From assembly GCA_045614365.1 (NCBI GenBank), contig JAZLCV010000037.1, forward strand, positions 1 through 23,578: a DNA stretch of 23,578 nucleotides. Reading direction: 5' to 3'. Positions 6,957 through 14,724 of this stretch are shown in pieces (position 1 is the stretch's first letter; each line of letters starts with the position of its first letter). The notes beneath the pieces are model-generated. The model had not been told where the DNA came from. It ran no database searches and was given only the letters and a program-made list of their open reading frames with translations. Origin of the DNA: SIG480 sp045614365. Lineage in GTDB: Bacteria; Bacillota; Clostridia; Oscillospirales; JAAYXM01. The position numbers were made by a program, and so were the translations under genes.

Positions 6957-8594
6957 TCAACCGGTAATCTGTGCCTCGACAAGACGACCTTTGCAGTATT
7001 TTTCACGCAGTACCGGCTTTTCGATTTTTCCGGTAGGGTTACGCGGAATTTTGTCAAAGAATATCTTACGAGGACGCTTGTATCTCGGAAGCTGATCACA
7101 GAAGGAATTTATCTCATCCTCCGTGCAGGACATTCCGTCTTTAATTTCGATTATCGCTGCACAAATCTCGCCGAGACGTGCATCCGGAAGACCGATAACG
7201 GCAACGTCCTTTATCTTTTCGTTTGAACGAAGGAAATCTTCTATCTGTACCGGATAAAGGTTTTCACCTCCGGAAATGACAACGTCTTTTTTTCGATCAA
7301 CAAGGTAGATGAATCCATCTTCATCCTCACGTGCCATATCACCTGTATACAGCCAGCCGTTCTTTAAAACCTCGTTGGTTGCTTCTTCGTTTTTGTAATA
7401 GCAAAGCATTACGCCATCGCCACGGACAATAAGTTCACCGACATCACCGCGGGATACAGCATTTCCTTTTTCGTCAACGATTTTTGCTTCCCAGTTGTAT
7501 CCGGGCTTGCCGATTGCCCCGACCTTATGTACGTTTTCAACACCGAGATGGACACAACCGGGACCGATAGACTCGGAAAGACCGTAGTTTGTGTCATACT
7601 GATGATGCGGGAAAACCTCAAGCCAGCGTTTTATAAGGCTTGGCGGAACGGGCTGTGCACCGATATGCATAAGACGCCACCGTGAAAGGAGATATTTTGA
7701 TATATCTACCCTACCGGACTCAATCGCGTCGCGAAGGTCCTGCGCCCCCGGAACGAGAAGACATACGATTGAGCACTTTTCTTCCGTAACTGCGCGAAGA
7801 ATCCACTCCGGCTTTACGCCGCGCAAAAGAACGGCACGGCTTCCTGAAAGAAGCGAACCGAACCAGTGCATCTTTGCACCGGTATGGTAAAGCGGCGGTA
7901 TACAGAGGAACACATCGTCACGAGTCTGGCTGTGGTGATTCTGTTCTGTTTTGCACGCGCACACAAGCGAGCGGTGGTCGTGTAAAATCGCCTTCGGGAA
8001 TCCGGTTGTACCGGATGAAAAGTAAATTGCCGCGTAATCATCTTCGCACAGTGCAACAGGCGGTGCACTTGATGAACAGAAGTTCATAAGAGATAAGCAA
8101 TTTTCCGAATATCCGGGACCGTTATCACCAACAAAGAACAGCGTATGTACTCCTGCAAGGTCATCCGCAATAACGTCCATACGGCTTATAAATTCAGGTC
8201 CGAAAGCAAGAACCTCGACATCTGCAAGGTCAAGGCAGTATTTTATTTCATCGCTTGAGTAGCGGAAGTTCATCGGCACGGCAATACATCCTGCTTTGAG
8301 AATACCAAAGTAAATCGGAAGCCACTCTATGCAGTTCATAAGAAGGATACCGACCTTTGCACCGCGTGCTATTCCACGGCTTAAAAGAAGGTTTGCAAAG
8401 CGGTTTGCACGTCTGTCAAAATCCTTCCATGTTATCTCGCGGCGATACGGAGCGTCCTCTCCCGCGCTTTCGATGAGATTAAAATCCCACCACGTTGTTA
8501 CCTTATCGCGCTCTTCCGAAGGATTAAGCTCAACAAGGCTTGTTTCCGCACCGTAAAGACGCGCATTTCTTTCAAGAAAATCAGTAATAACCAT
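6957..8594 (-). CDS. Acyl-CoA synthetase (AMP-forming, class I adenylate-forming family)
   Basis: This 545-residue enzyme is of the fatty-acid/acid-CoA ligase type. Motifs are the P-loop SSGTTGFPK (residues 193-201), YGLSESIGPG, the hinge-region YTGDMAREDEDGFIYLVDRKKD, GGENLYPVQIE, and the C-terminal catalytic lysine K522 in NPTGKIEK. It should activate a monocarboxylate with ATP and CoA. Which acid is used cannot be read from sequence; its neighbours suggest the acid whose CoA ester IorAB uses. It is the first gene after the T-box leader. The ATG at 8594 is chosen because GGGAG precedes it by the right distance; the longer frame from TTG at 8624 would begin inside the T-strand of the leader terminator and would be untranslatable. 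It is much longer than the PaaK-type ligase of the same operon and only distantly related. Confidence 0.9.
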   Translation of the reverse strand: MVITDFLERNARLYGAETSLVELNPSEERDKVTTWWDFNLIESAGEDAPYRREITWKDFDRRANRFANLLLSRGIARGAKVGILLMNCIEWLPIYFGILKAGCIAVPMNFRYSSDEIKYCLDLADVEVLAFGPEFISRMDVIADDLAGVHTLFFVGDNGPGYSENCLSLMNFCSSSAPPVALCEDDYAAIYFSSGTTGFPKAILHDHRSLVCACKTEQNHHSQTRDDVFLCIPPLYHTGAKMHWFGSLLSGSRAVLLRGVKPEWILRAVTEEKCSIVCLLVPGAQDLRDAIESGRVDISKYLLSRWRLMHIGAQPVPPSLIKRWLEVFPHHQYDTNYGLSESIGPGCVHLGVENVHKVGAIGKPGYNWEAKIVDEKGNAVSRGDVGELIVRGDGVMLCYYKNEEATNEVLKNGWLYTGDMAREDEDGFIYLVDRKKDVVISGGENLYPVQIEDFLRSNEKIKDVAVIGLPDARLGEICAAIIEIKDGMSCTEDEINSFCDQLPRYKRPRKIFFDKIPRNPTGKIEKPVLREKYCKGRLVEAQITG

Positions 8595-8620
8595 TTTAAT
8601 TCTCCCTTTTTTGATTTTCG

Positions 8621-8891
8621 GCAAAAAACAGCAACGTCCTCTGCCGCAAAGCAGAGGACGATTTAAAATCGTGGTACCACCTCAGTTTACCGTGCAAAAG
8701 CGCGGCCTCATTGGTCAAGCTGTATCGGGCAAACCCGTCTTTGCCTACTGGAAGCGCTTGTTCGGCAAAGCCGCTCCGAAAGGTAATTCCGCGCACACGC
8801 ATCACTGCCTTGCAGCAACCGACAGCTCTCTGAAGATTACGTTGCACACGTACTGAATTTCATCATCGCGTTATTATATATAAACATATGA
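8621..8891 (-). ncRNA. T-box riboswitch leader (tRNA-sensing)
   Basis: The 5' leader of the acyl-CoA synthetase operon contains the landmarks of a T-box. Stem I has AGTA (8854-8851), a pairing CGTGTGC/GTGCGCG (8850-8844 with 8796-8790), AGAGAGCTG (8831-8823) and the distal GGTTGCTGCAAGGCAG (8820-8805). The specifier side reads GGAATTACC (8790-8782) before TTTCGGAGC. The conserved T-box GGTGGTACCACG lies at 8681-8670 and pairs through ACGA/TCGT and GAGG/CCTC with 8664-8654 to form the antiterminator. This excludes the terminator hairpin at 8660-8635. Uncharged tRNA should stabilise the antiterminator through its CCA end and allow transcription. The specifier is AUU (Ile, 8787-8785; it keeps the usual purine after the codon) or UUA (Leu, 8786-8784; it keeps GAA before the codon and the normal spacing to GAGC). 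Both are branched-chain amino acids. Nothing else occupies this 340-base gap. Confidence 0.93.
8623..8660 (-). terminator. T-box terminator hairpin
   Basis: A perfect 10-bp stem, CGTCCTCTGC (8660-8651) with GCAGAGGACG (8644-8635), closes a six-base loop and is followed by TTGCTG and T6 (8628-8623). Its left arm contains the bases needed for the antiterminator, so the two structures exclude each other. Confidence 0.92.
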
Positions 8892-8897
8892 TGATTT

Positions 8898-8926
8898 ATT
8901 TTAACATCATTCTGCCGTCAAGTCAA
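8898..8926 (-). promoter_or_regulatory. Promoter of the T-box operon
   Basis: On the minus strand TTGACT (8926-8921) and TAAAAT (8903-8898) are separated by exactly 17 bases, with a start predicted near 8891. The -10 box lies within the loop of a short inverted repeat, ATGATG (8910-8905) and CATCAT (8893-8888). The -35 box begins only nine bases after the stop of the upstream GH13 gene. Confidence 0.8.
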
Positions 8927-8934
8927 TGGTAAAT

Positions 8935-10803
8935 TTAAATTTTCGTCGAATTTTCCGACAAAATGCAGGAGGAGTTGCTTCCGAGAAGCAGCTTTCCTGC
9001 TTTTATCCGACAGTTACCGCAGGCAAGGTCAATTTTCATACTGTCTGAAAGCCTGAACAATCTGCTTTTTTCTCCGCGGTTTACGAATGCTTTTACCTGT
9101 CCGCGGGACACAACCAGAAAGTCACCCTTGGCATATTCCACACGGAACGGTGCGACAGCCATACAACCATTGCCCGTTTTTATTTTTCCTAAAGACCGGT
9201 AAAACTCAAGCAAGTCCTCATCGACGTTATCCCATGTGTAAAACTGTCTGTTGAACGGGTCTTCAAACCCCTGCATTCCGATTTCATCACCGTAATATAT
9301 GCACGGTGAACCCGGGAACATATACTGAAGAATTGCCGCCCGGCGCAGACGTGATTTACCGAGGTTCAGCTCCTTTTCGTCAAGGGTGCGTGATGCGCGG
9401 AACTCTTTTGATTCATACGCAAGATTTCCGACCGAAAGCTCGTTTACGACACGGACTGTATCATGCGTACCTATGATGTTCATAAGGCAACACTGAGATA
9501 TATCCGGATAGTTCTCAACAATTGACATAAGCGCCGCTTTTGCCTGCTCTGCCGGTATTCTGCCGCACAAAAAGTCAAGAATACAGTTTTTGAGAGGATA
9601 GTTCATCACTCCGTCAAGGATGCCATCTGTAAAGTATCTTTTATTTACACCATATGCTTTCTTTGTAGAGGCATCTTCCCATACCTCGCCTATAACAAGA
9701 GCTTCTTTGTTCTCTTTTCGCGCTCTGTTCTTTAACTGTTCTATAAACTCATCAGGAAGTTCATCGGCAACATCGAGACGCCAGCCGGAAACACCCGCCC
9801 GCATCCAGTGCGCGATTACGCTGTCTTCGCCGTTGATAATGTAATCGGTATAGTCGCGGTTTAGCTCGTTTACCTGAGGCAGGGTATCAATCCCCCACCA
9901 CGACGGGTAATTCCCGCGTTCATCAATATCAAACCAGTTGCGGAACGGAGAGCTTTTATCTTTCCACGCACCGGTATTTTCTCCATATCTTCCTTCACGG
10001 TTAAAATAAATACTATCCGAGCCTGTGTGACTAAAAACTCCGTCGAGGATAATTCTCATCTCGTATCGCTTTGCCTCGCGGCATAAATCCGAAAGGATTT
10101 TTTCATTGCCGAAATGCGAGTCTATCTTTTTGTAGTCGGCAGTGTTATATTTGTGATTTGACCACGCTTCAAATACCGGGCTTAAATATATCGTTTTTAC
10201 GCCCAGCGATTCAAGATAAGGCAGCTTTTCAATAACTCCCTCAAGGTTTCCTCCGTATATATCGCGGTTTTCTACAACACCTTTACTGTTCGGCTTAAAA
10301 TACGGCATCTCGGCTTTATCTTTATGTACCGCAAAGAAAGCATCTTCAGAAAGCTCCGGAGATGTTGCCGCACGGTAAAAACGGTCAACAAAAACGTGAT
10401 AGGTCACACCATCAGAAAACCACGACGGCGTGGTATAATCCAGTGACGCAACCGTAAGCTGAAAGCTTGATATGTTATTTTCGTTATCAACAATACCGTT
10501 TTTTCCAAAATAGAGAACTGTACCGTCAACTGTGCGAAAAACAAACCAATACCAGAATATTCCTGAACTTGTAAATTCTGCCCAATCTACGGAATATGTG
10601 TCGTAAATACCGTTTCTGCTCTCCCACAGCATATCTTTCTCTTTTCTTTCCCTGCTGTATTCCGAAAAGGTTATAAGCTTTACAGACGCAATCTCCGTGC
10701 ATAGCGCAGATGCGGAGAGGTTAACACTCTCTCCGCACTTTATCGCACCAAAAGGCTTTTTATCTTTTTCTGACTGAGGATCAAAAATAAAAAGTTTTTC
10801 CAT
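8935..10803 (-). CDS. GH13 alpha-glucan hydrolase, probably cytoplasmic dextrin/glycogen-degrading
   Basis: This 622-residue protein is an alpha-amylase superfamily (GH13) hydrolase. It begins with a beta-sandwich-like region (about 1-120), then the catalytic barrel. Conserved regions are DGVFSH (254-259), GWRLDVADELP with nucleophile D344, GEVWED with acid/base E373, and IGTHDT with D448; the full catalytic triad is therefore present. No signal peptide is seen, so it should act in the cytoplasm. The HVFVDRF element and size resemble neopullulanase, cyclomaltodextrinase or pullulanase-type enzymes. Placed directly after glgP, it probably attacks the short branches or linear dextrins that phosphorylase leaves, a job done by GlgX or pullulanase elsewhere. 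Exact bond specificity (alpha-1,4 or 1,6) is not decided. The ATG at 10803 follows a modest GGGG ribosome binding site. It is the last gene of the glycogen block and no terminator follows it before the T-box promoter. Confidence 0.9.
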   Translation of the reverse strand: MEKLFIFDPQSEKDKKPFGAIKCGESVNLSASALCTEIASVKLITFSEYSRERKEKDMLWESRNGIYDTYSVDWAEFTSSGIFWYWFVFRTVDGTVLYFGKNGIVDNENNISSFQLTVASLDYTTPSWFSDGVTYHVFVDRFYRAATSPELSEDAFFAVHKDKAEMPYFKPNSKGVVENRDIYGGNLEGVIEKLPYLESLGVKTIYLSPVFEAWSNHKYNTADYKKIDSHFGNEKILSDLCREAKRYEMRIILDGVFSHTGSDSIYFNREGRYGENTGAWKDKSSPFRNWFDIDERGNYPSWWGIDTLPQVNELNRDYTDYIINGEDSVIAHWMRAGVSGWRLDVADELPDEFIEQLKNRARKENKEALVIGEVWEDASTKKAYGVNKRYFTDGILDGVMNYPLKNCILDFLCGRIPAEQAKAALMSIVENYPDISQCCLMNIIGTHDTVRVVNELSVGNLAYESKEFRASRTLDEKELNLGKSRLRRAAILQYMFPGSPCIYYGDEIGMQGFEDPFNRQFYTWDNVDEDLLEFYRSLGKIKTGNGCMAVAPFRVEYAKGDFLVVSRGQVKAFVNRGEKSRLFRLSDSMKIDLACGNCRIKAGKLLLGSNSSCILSENSTKI

Positions 10804-10815
10804 ATTTACCCCGTC

Positions 10816-13239
10816 TTATTCGCTTATCTTCTTTAAATTCCAGATGTTTTCCGCATATTCCGTTATGCTGCGGTCCGCGGCAAAGCGTCCGGCATTTGCG
10901 ATGTTAATAAGGGATTTTCCGTTAAACAACTCCTTATTCCCATATTCACGGTAAATTTTGTTATGCGCTTCACAATAAGATGCAAAGTCTGCAAGAAGCA
11001 TATACTGATCATTGAACAAGAGCGAATTTACGATATCGGGATATGAATTACGGAGAACACCGACACCTATACCGTCGCGGATATGGTCAAGAACTCTGCG
11101 GAGCTTCGGGTCGTTGTGATAATAATCTATCGGTGAATACGCTCCGGAAGCTGCAAGAGCGGCAACTTCGTGTGCCTTCATACCGAATATATAGATATTC
11201 TCCTCACCTACCGCTTCGCATATCTCGACGTTTGCACCGTCAAGCGTGCCGATAGTGAGCGCACCGTTGAGCATAAACTTCATATTTCCCGTTCCCGATG
11301 CTTCTTTTCCGGCAATTGATATCTGTTCGGAAATTTCTGCCGCGGGAATCATAAGCTCTGCTATTGAGACATTATAATCCTCAACAAACACTACCTTCAG
11401 CTTATCCGACACCCTCTTGTCTGAGTTTATCTCAGATGCAACAGAGTTAATCAGCCTGATTATATTTTTCGCCATAGCATATCCTGCTGCCGACTTTGCA
11501 CCAAAGAAATATGTTTTCGGTGTGAAATCCATTCCCGGATTGTCAAGCAGCATATGGTATTCATAAAGAATATGCAGAACATTGAGAAGTTGGCGCTTAT
11601 ATTCGTGCAGTCTTTTGGACTGGACATCAAAAATCGAATCAGGATTTATCGCCGCGTCAAAGTTCATTGCATTGACAAATCTTACTTTGTTATTATGCTT
11701 TATCTCGGAAAGCCGCTCCAGAACAGCCTTGTCATCGGAATACCTTTCAAGCTTTTTAAGTGCCGATGCATCGTAGCGGAAGTCGTTTCCAATAAGCTCG
11801 GAAAGAAGCGAGGTCAGCTCGGGATTTGCCTGACAAAGCCATCTTCTGTGAGCTATACCGTTAGTTACATTGGTAAATTTCCCCGGGAACATATAATTAT
11901 AATCTGCAAAAACAGACTCTTTTAAAATATTACTGTGAAGCGCAGAAACTCCGTTTACAGAGAAGCATGTTGCAATGCAGAGATTTGCCATACGAATTTC
12001 TCCGTTTGCAATAATCGCAAGCTTTCCTATCTTTTCCCTGTCCTCAGGAAATACATTCCACAAGTCATCACAGAATCTTCTGTTGATTTCTTCAACAATC
12101 ATATAAATTCGCGGAAGCAGATGCCTGAACATTGAAATCGTCCAGCGCTCAAGCGCTTCTGCCATTATTGTATGGTTTGTATACGCCATACATTTTGGTA
12201 CGATTTCCCAGCTTTCATCCCAGCCATAGCCTTCTTCATCAAGAAGAATCCGCATAAGCTCAGGGATTGCAAGTGTCGGATGCGTATCATTAATGTGAAT
12301 AATGGCTTTATCTGCAAAATTACGCAATGTTCCGTATTTCGCTTTATGCTTTTTAACAATGCTTGAAATAGTTGCAGAAACAAAGAAATACTGTTGCTTA
12401 AGACGCAGAGACTTTCCTTCCTCGTGGTTATCCTCCGGATACAGAATCTTTGAGATAACCTCACTCATCGCCTTCTGCTCCATAGATTTTGCATACTCAC
12501 CTTTTGAGAAAAGATGCATATCAATGCTTTTGGTGGACTTTGCACTCCACAAGCGCAATGTGTTGACATTACTGCCGGGATATCCGGATATCAGCATATC
12601 ATTCGGCACAGCAAGCACTGTATAATAATCGTGATGCGAAAATTTAAGCTTGCCGTCTTCCATATAGCTGTCTACCTTACCGCCAAACCTTACCTCCTGA
12701 GTTTCATCAATTCTCGGCACGGTCCAGACGCTTCCTGTTTCAAGCCAGTTATCGGGAAGCTCGACCTGCATTCCGTCTATAATTTTCTGTTTGAATATGC
12801 CGTATTCATACAGTATAGAAAACCCCATTCCCGGATAGTCCATAGCGGTCAGCGAATCCATATAGCATGCGGCAAGACGGCCAAGACCTCCGTTACCAAG
12901 ACCTGCATCCCGCTCTACTCCGAACAATTCGTCGAGCGACAATCCCAAGTCTTCAAATGTATTTGCAAACACATCGGAAAGACCGAGGTTGTTAATATTG
13001 TTGTGCAAAGACTTGCCGATAAGAAACTCCATCGACAGATAATAAACCTGTTTTAGTTCTTTTCTTTCTATTTCATCCTGAGCACGCGCCCAGTTTTCCA
13101 TCAGGATGTCGCGGACGATAAAAGAGCAGGCTGAATACAATTCCTCATAGCTTGCTTCTTTTATTTCCTTTCCAAAATGTCTTGAAAGCTTACCGACAAT
13201 AAGCTCCTTTAAATTTTTTTCATTCAAGTGTATCCCCAT
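10816..13239 (-). CDS. glgP: Glycogen/alpha-glucan phosphorylase
   Basis: This 807-residue GT35 enzyme releases glucose-1-phosphate from non-reducing ends of glycogen using pyridoxal phosphate. The cofactor lysine is K654 in EASGTGNMKFMLNGALTIGT, and the active-site segments GNGGLGRLAACYMDS, IHINDTHP and VTNGIAHRRWL are intact. Length is normal for bacterial phosphorylases. It stands 24 bases after glgA, with a GAAGAGGT ribosome binding site, and 12 bases before the GH13 gene, so it is co-transcribed with the synthetic genes. I see no N-terminal extension of the regulatory kind found in animal enzymes. GlgP in this operon would draw down the same polymer GlgA builds, so control must lie in enzyme activity rather than transcription. 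Confidence 0.97.
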   Translation of the reverse strand: MGIHLNEKNLKELIVGKLSRHFGKEIKEASYEELYSACSFIVRDILMENWARAQDEIERKELKQVYYLSMEFLIGKSLHNNINNLGLSDVFANTFEDLGLSLDELFGVERDAGLGNGGLGRLAACYMDSLTAMDYPGMGFSILYEYGIFKQKIIDGMQVELPDNWLETGSVWTVPRIDETQEVRFGGKVDSYMEDGKLKFSHHDYYTVLAVPNDMLISGYPGSNVNTLRLWSAKSTKSIDMHLFSKGEYAKSMEQKAMSEVISKILYPEDNHEEGKSLRLKQQYFFVSATISSIVKKHKAKYGTLRNFADKAIIHINDTHPTLAIPELMRILLDEEGYGWDESWEIVPKCMAYTNHTIMAEALERWTISMFRHLLPRIYMIVEEINRRFCDDLWNVFPEDREKIGKLAIIANGEIRMANLCIATCFSVNGVSALHSNILKESVFADYNYMFPGKFTNVTNGIAHRRWLCQANPELTSLLSELIGNDFRYDASALKKLERYSDDKAVLERLSEIKHNNKVRFVNAMNFDAAINPDSIFDVQSKRLHEYKRQLLNVLHILYEYHMLLDNPGMDFTPKTYFFGAKSAAGYAMAKNIIRLINSVASEINSDKRVSDKLKVVFVEDYNVSIAELMIPAAEISEQISIAGKEASGTGNMKFMLNGALTIGTLDGANVEICEAVGEENIYIFGMKAHEVAALAASGAYSPIDYYHNDPKLRRVLDHIRDGIGVGVLRNSYPDIVNSLLFNDQYMLLADFASYCEAHNKIYREYGNKELFNGKSLINIANAGRFAADRSITEYAENIWNLKKISE

Positions 13240-13263
13240 TAAAAGTACCTCTTCGATATAAGA

Positions 13264-14709
13264 TTATTCGCCAATCAAAGCATTATACAGCTTCTTATAT
13301 TCTTTAGCTGATTTTTTCCACGAGAAATCCGAGCTCATTCCGTTTTCGACTATCTGACTCCAGACCTCTTTGTTTTTATAAAATTCGCACGCACGGCGTA
13401 TTACGAACAACATATCATGTGCATTGTAGTTTACGAAAGAGAAGCCGTTTCCTTCACCCGTAAACTCATTATATGACAAAATGCTGTCACGAAGGCCTCC
13501 GGTTTCACGCACGATCGGAATTGTTCCGTAACGCAAAGCGATCATCTGTGCAAGCCCGCACGGCTCGCTTTTGGACGGCATAAGGAACATATCAGAGCCT
13601 GCGTATACCTTTTGTGCAAGCTCACTGTTAAATGCGATATTCACCGACAGCTTAAACGGATACTGCCACTGCTTATCGCGCAAGAACTGCTCATATTTCC
13701 AGTCTCCGGTTCCTACAACGACAAGCTGGACATCATCTGCAAGAAGCTCATCGATAACAGCGGAAACCAGGTCAAGTCCTTTATGGGAAACAAGACGTGT
13801 TACCATACCGATAACCGGAACATCCTTATTCTTCGGCAAATTTACAAGAGCCTGAAGTTCTTCTTTGTTTTTCGCTTTTCCACTTAAATCCTTGGATGAG
13901 AACTTAAAGAAAATGCGCTTGTCCTTTGAAGGATCGTAAAGCTTTCCGTCAATTCCGTTGATTATTCCGCAGAGCTTTGAAGTTTCCTGCTGCAAAACAT
14001 TATGGAGACCATGACCGTATTCCGGAGTTTTTATCTCTTCCGCATATGACGGACTTACGGTTGTAACCTTATCGGAGCAGATAATTGCCGCTTTCATAAG
14101 GTTTACATCACCGCCGTATTCAAGAAATCCGTTCTCGAATTCCTCAATTGAAAGACCTAAGACATTTTCGACTATATCCCTGCCGAAAACACCCTGATAT
14201 TCTATATTATGAATTGTAAACACGGTTTTGATACCTTCATATCCCGGATACGCATAATACCGAAGCTTATAGTAGATCGGAATCAAAGCTGTTTGCCAGT
14301 CATGGCAATGAACCAAATTCGGAAAATAATTTATATGAGGCATCATTTCAAGCACTGCAGCTGAGAAAAAAGCAAAACGCTCTGCATCATCATAACAGCC
14401 ATAAAGCGCGCCGCCGCGCTTAAAGTAGTATTCATTATCAATGAAATACCATGTTACGCCCTTCTCTTCATATGAAAAGACTCCGCAATACTGACTTCTC
14501 CAGCCAAGAGGCACGAAGAAGTTTGTTATATAAGTAAGCTTACTTCTGAGTTCTTCCGGAATCCCCTCATAAAGCGGAATAACAACCGCAACCTCACTAT
14601 CTTTACCGGCAACGGCTTTCGGGAGAGATCCGATAACATCTCCCAAGCCACCCGATTTTATAAACGGTGCAGCCTCAGACGCTGCAAAAAGTATTTTTTT
14701 CTTTTCCAT
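13264..14709 (-). CDS. glgA: Glycogen synthase, ADP-glucose dependent
   Basis: This 481-residue GT5 enzyme adds glucose from ADP-glucose to the non-reducing end of alpha-1,4-glucan. The N-terminal ADP-glucose loop KSGGLGDVIGSLPKA (residues 18-32) and the C-terminal retaining-transferase segment SEPCGLAQMIALRYGTIPIVRETGGL are both present, with HCHDWQTALIP between them. Length is that of the bacterial family. GGAGG precedes the ATG by six bases, and glgD ends 15 bases upstream. It acts in the cytoplasm downstream of GlgC/GlgD and before GlgB. No frameshift or missing key residue is apparent. Confidence 0.97.
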   Translation of the reverse strand: MEKKKILFAASEAAPFIKSGGLGDVIGSLPKAVAGKDSEVAVVIPLYEGIPEELRSKLTYITNFFVPLGWRSQYCGVFSYEEKGVTWYFIDNEYYFKRGGALYGCYDDAERFAFFSAAVLEMMPHINYFPNLVHCHDWQTALIPIYYKLRYYAYPGYEGIKTVFTIHNIEYQGVFGRDIVENVLGLSIEEFENGFLEYGGDVNLMKAAIICSDKVTTVSPSYAEEIKTPEYGHGLHNVLQQETSKLCGIINGIDGKLYDPSKDKRIFFKFSSKDLSGKAKNKEELQALVNLPKNKDVPVIGMVTRLVSHKGLDLVSAVIDELLADDVQLVVVGTGDWKYEQFLRDKQWQYPFKLSVNIAFNSELAQKVYAGSDMFLMPSKSEPCGLAQMIALRYGTIPIVRETGGLRDSILSYNEFTGEGNGFSFVNYNAHDMLFVIRRACEFYKNKEVWSQIVENGMSSDFSWKKSAKEYKKLYNALIGE

Positions 14710-14724
14710 AAATCCTCCAAAAGT

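Noticed and set aside
8595..8624. N-terminal extension of the acyl-CoA synthetase from a TTG at 8624
   Set aside because: The codon lies in the T-run of the leader terminator and has no ribosome binding site; ATG at 8594 has GGGAG at the right distance.
8596..8856. Short open frames on both strands through the T-box leader
   Set aside because: They result from the structured RNA sequence; the leader motifs explain the region and neither frame resembles a known protein.
12514..13056. 180-residue open frame on the plus strand
   Set aside because: It lies wholly within glgP on the opposite strand and shows no recognisable domain or ribosome binding site.
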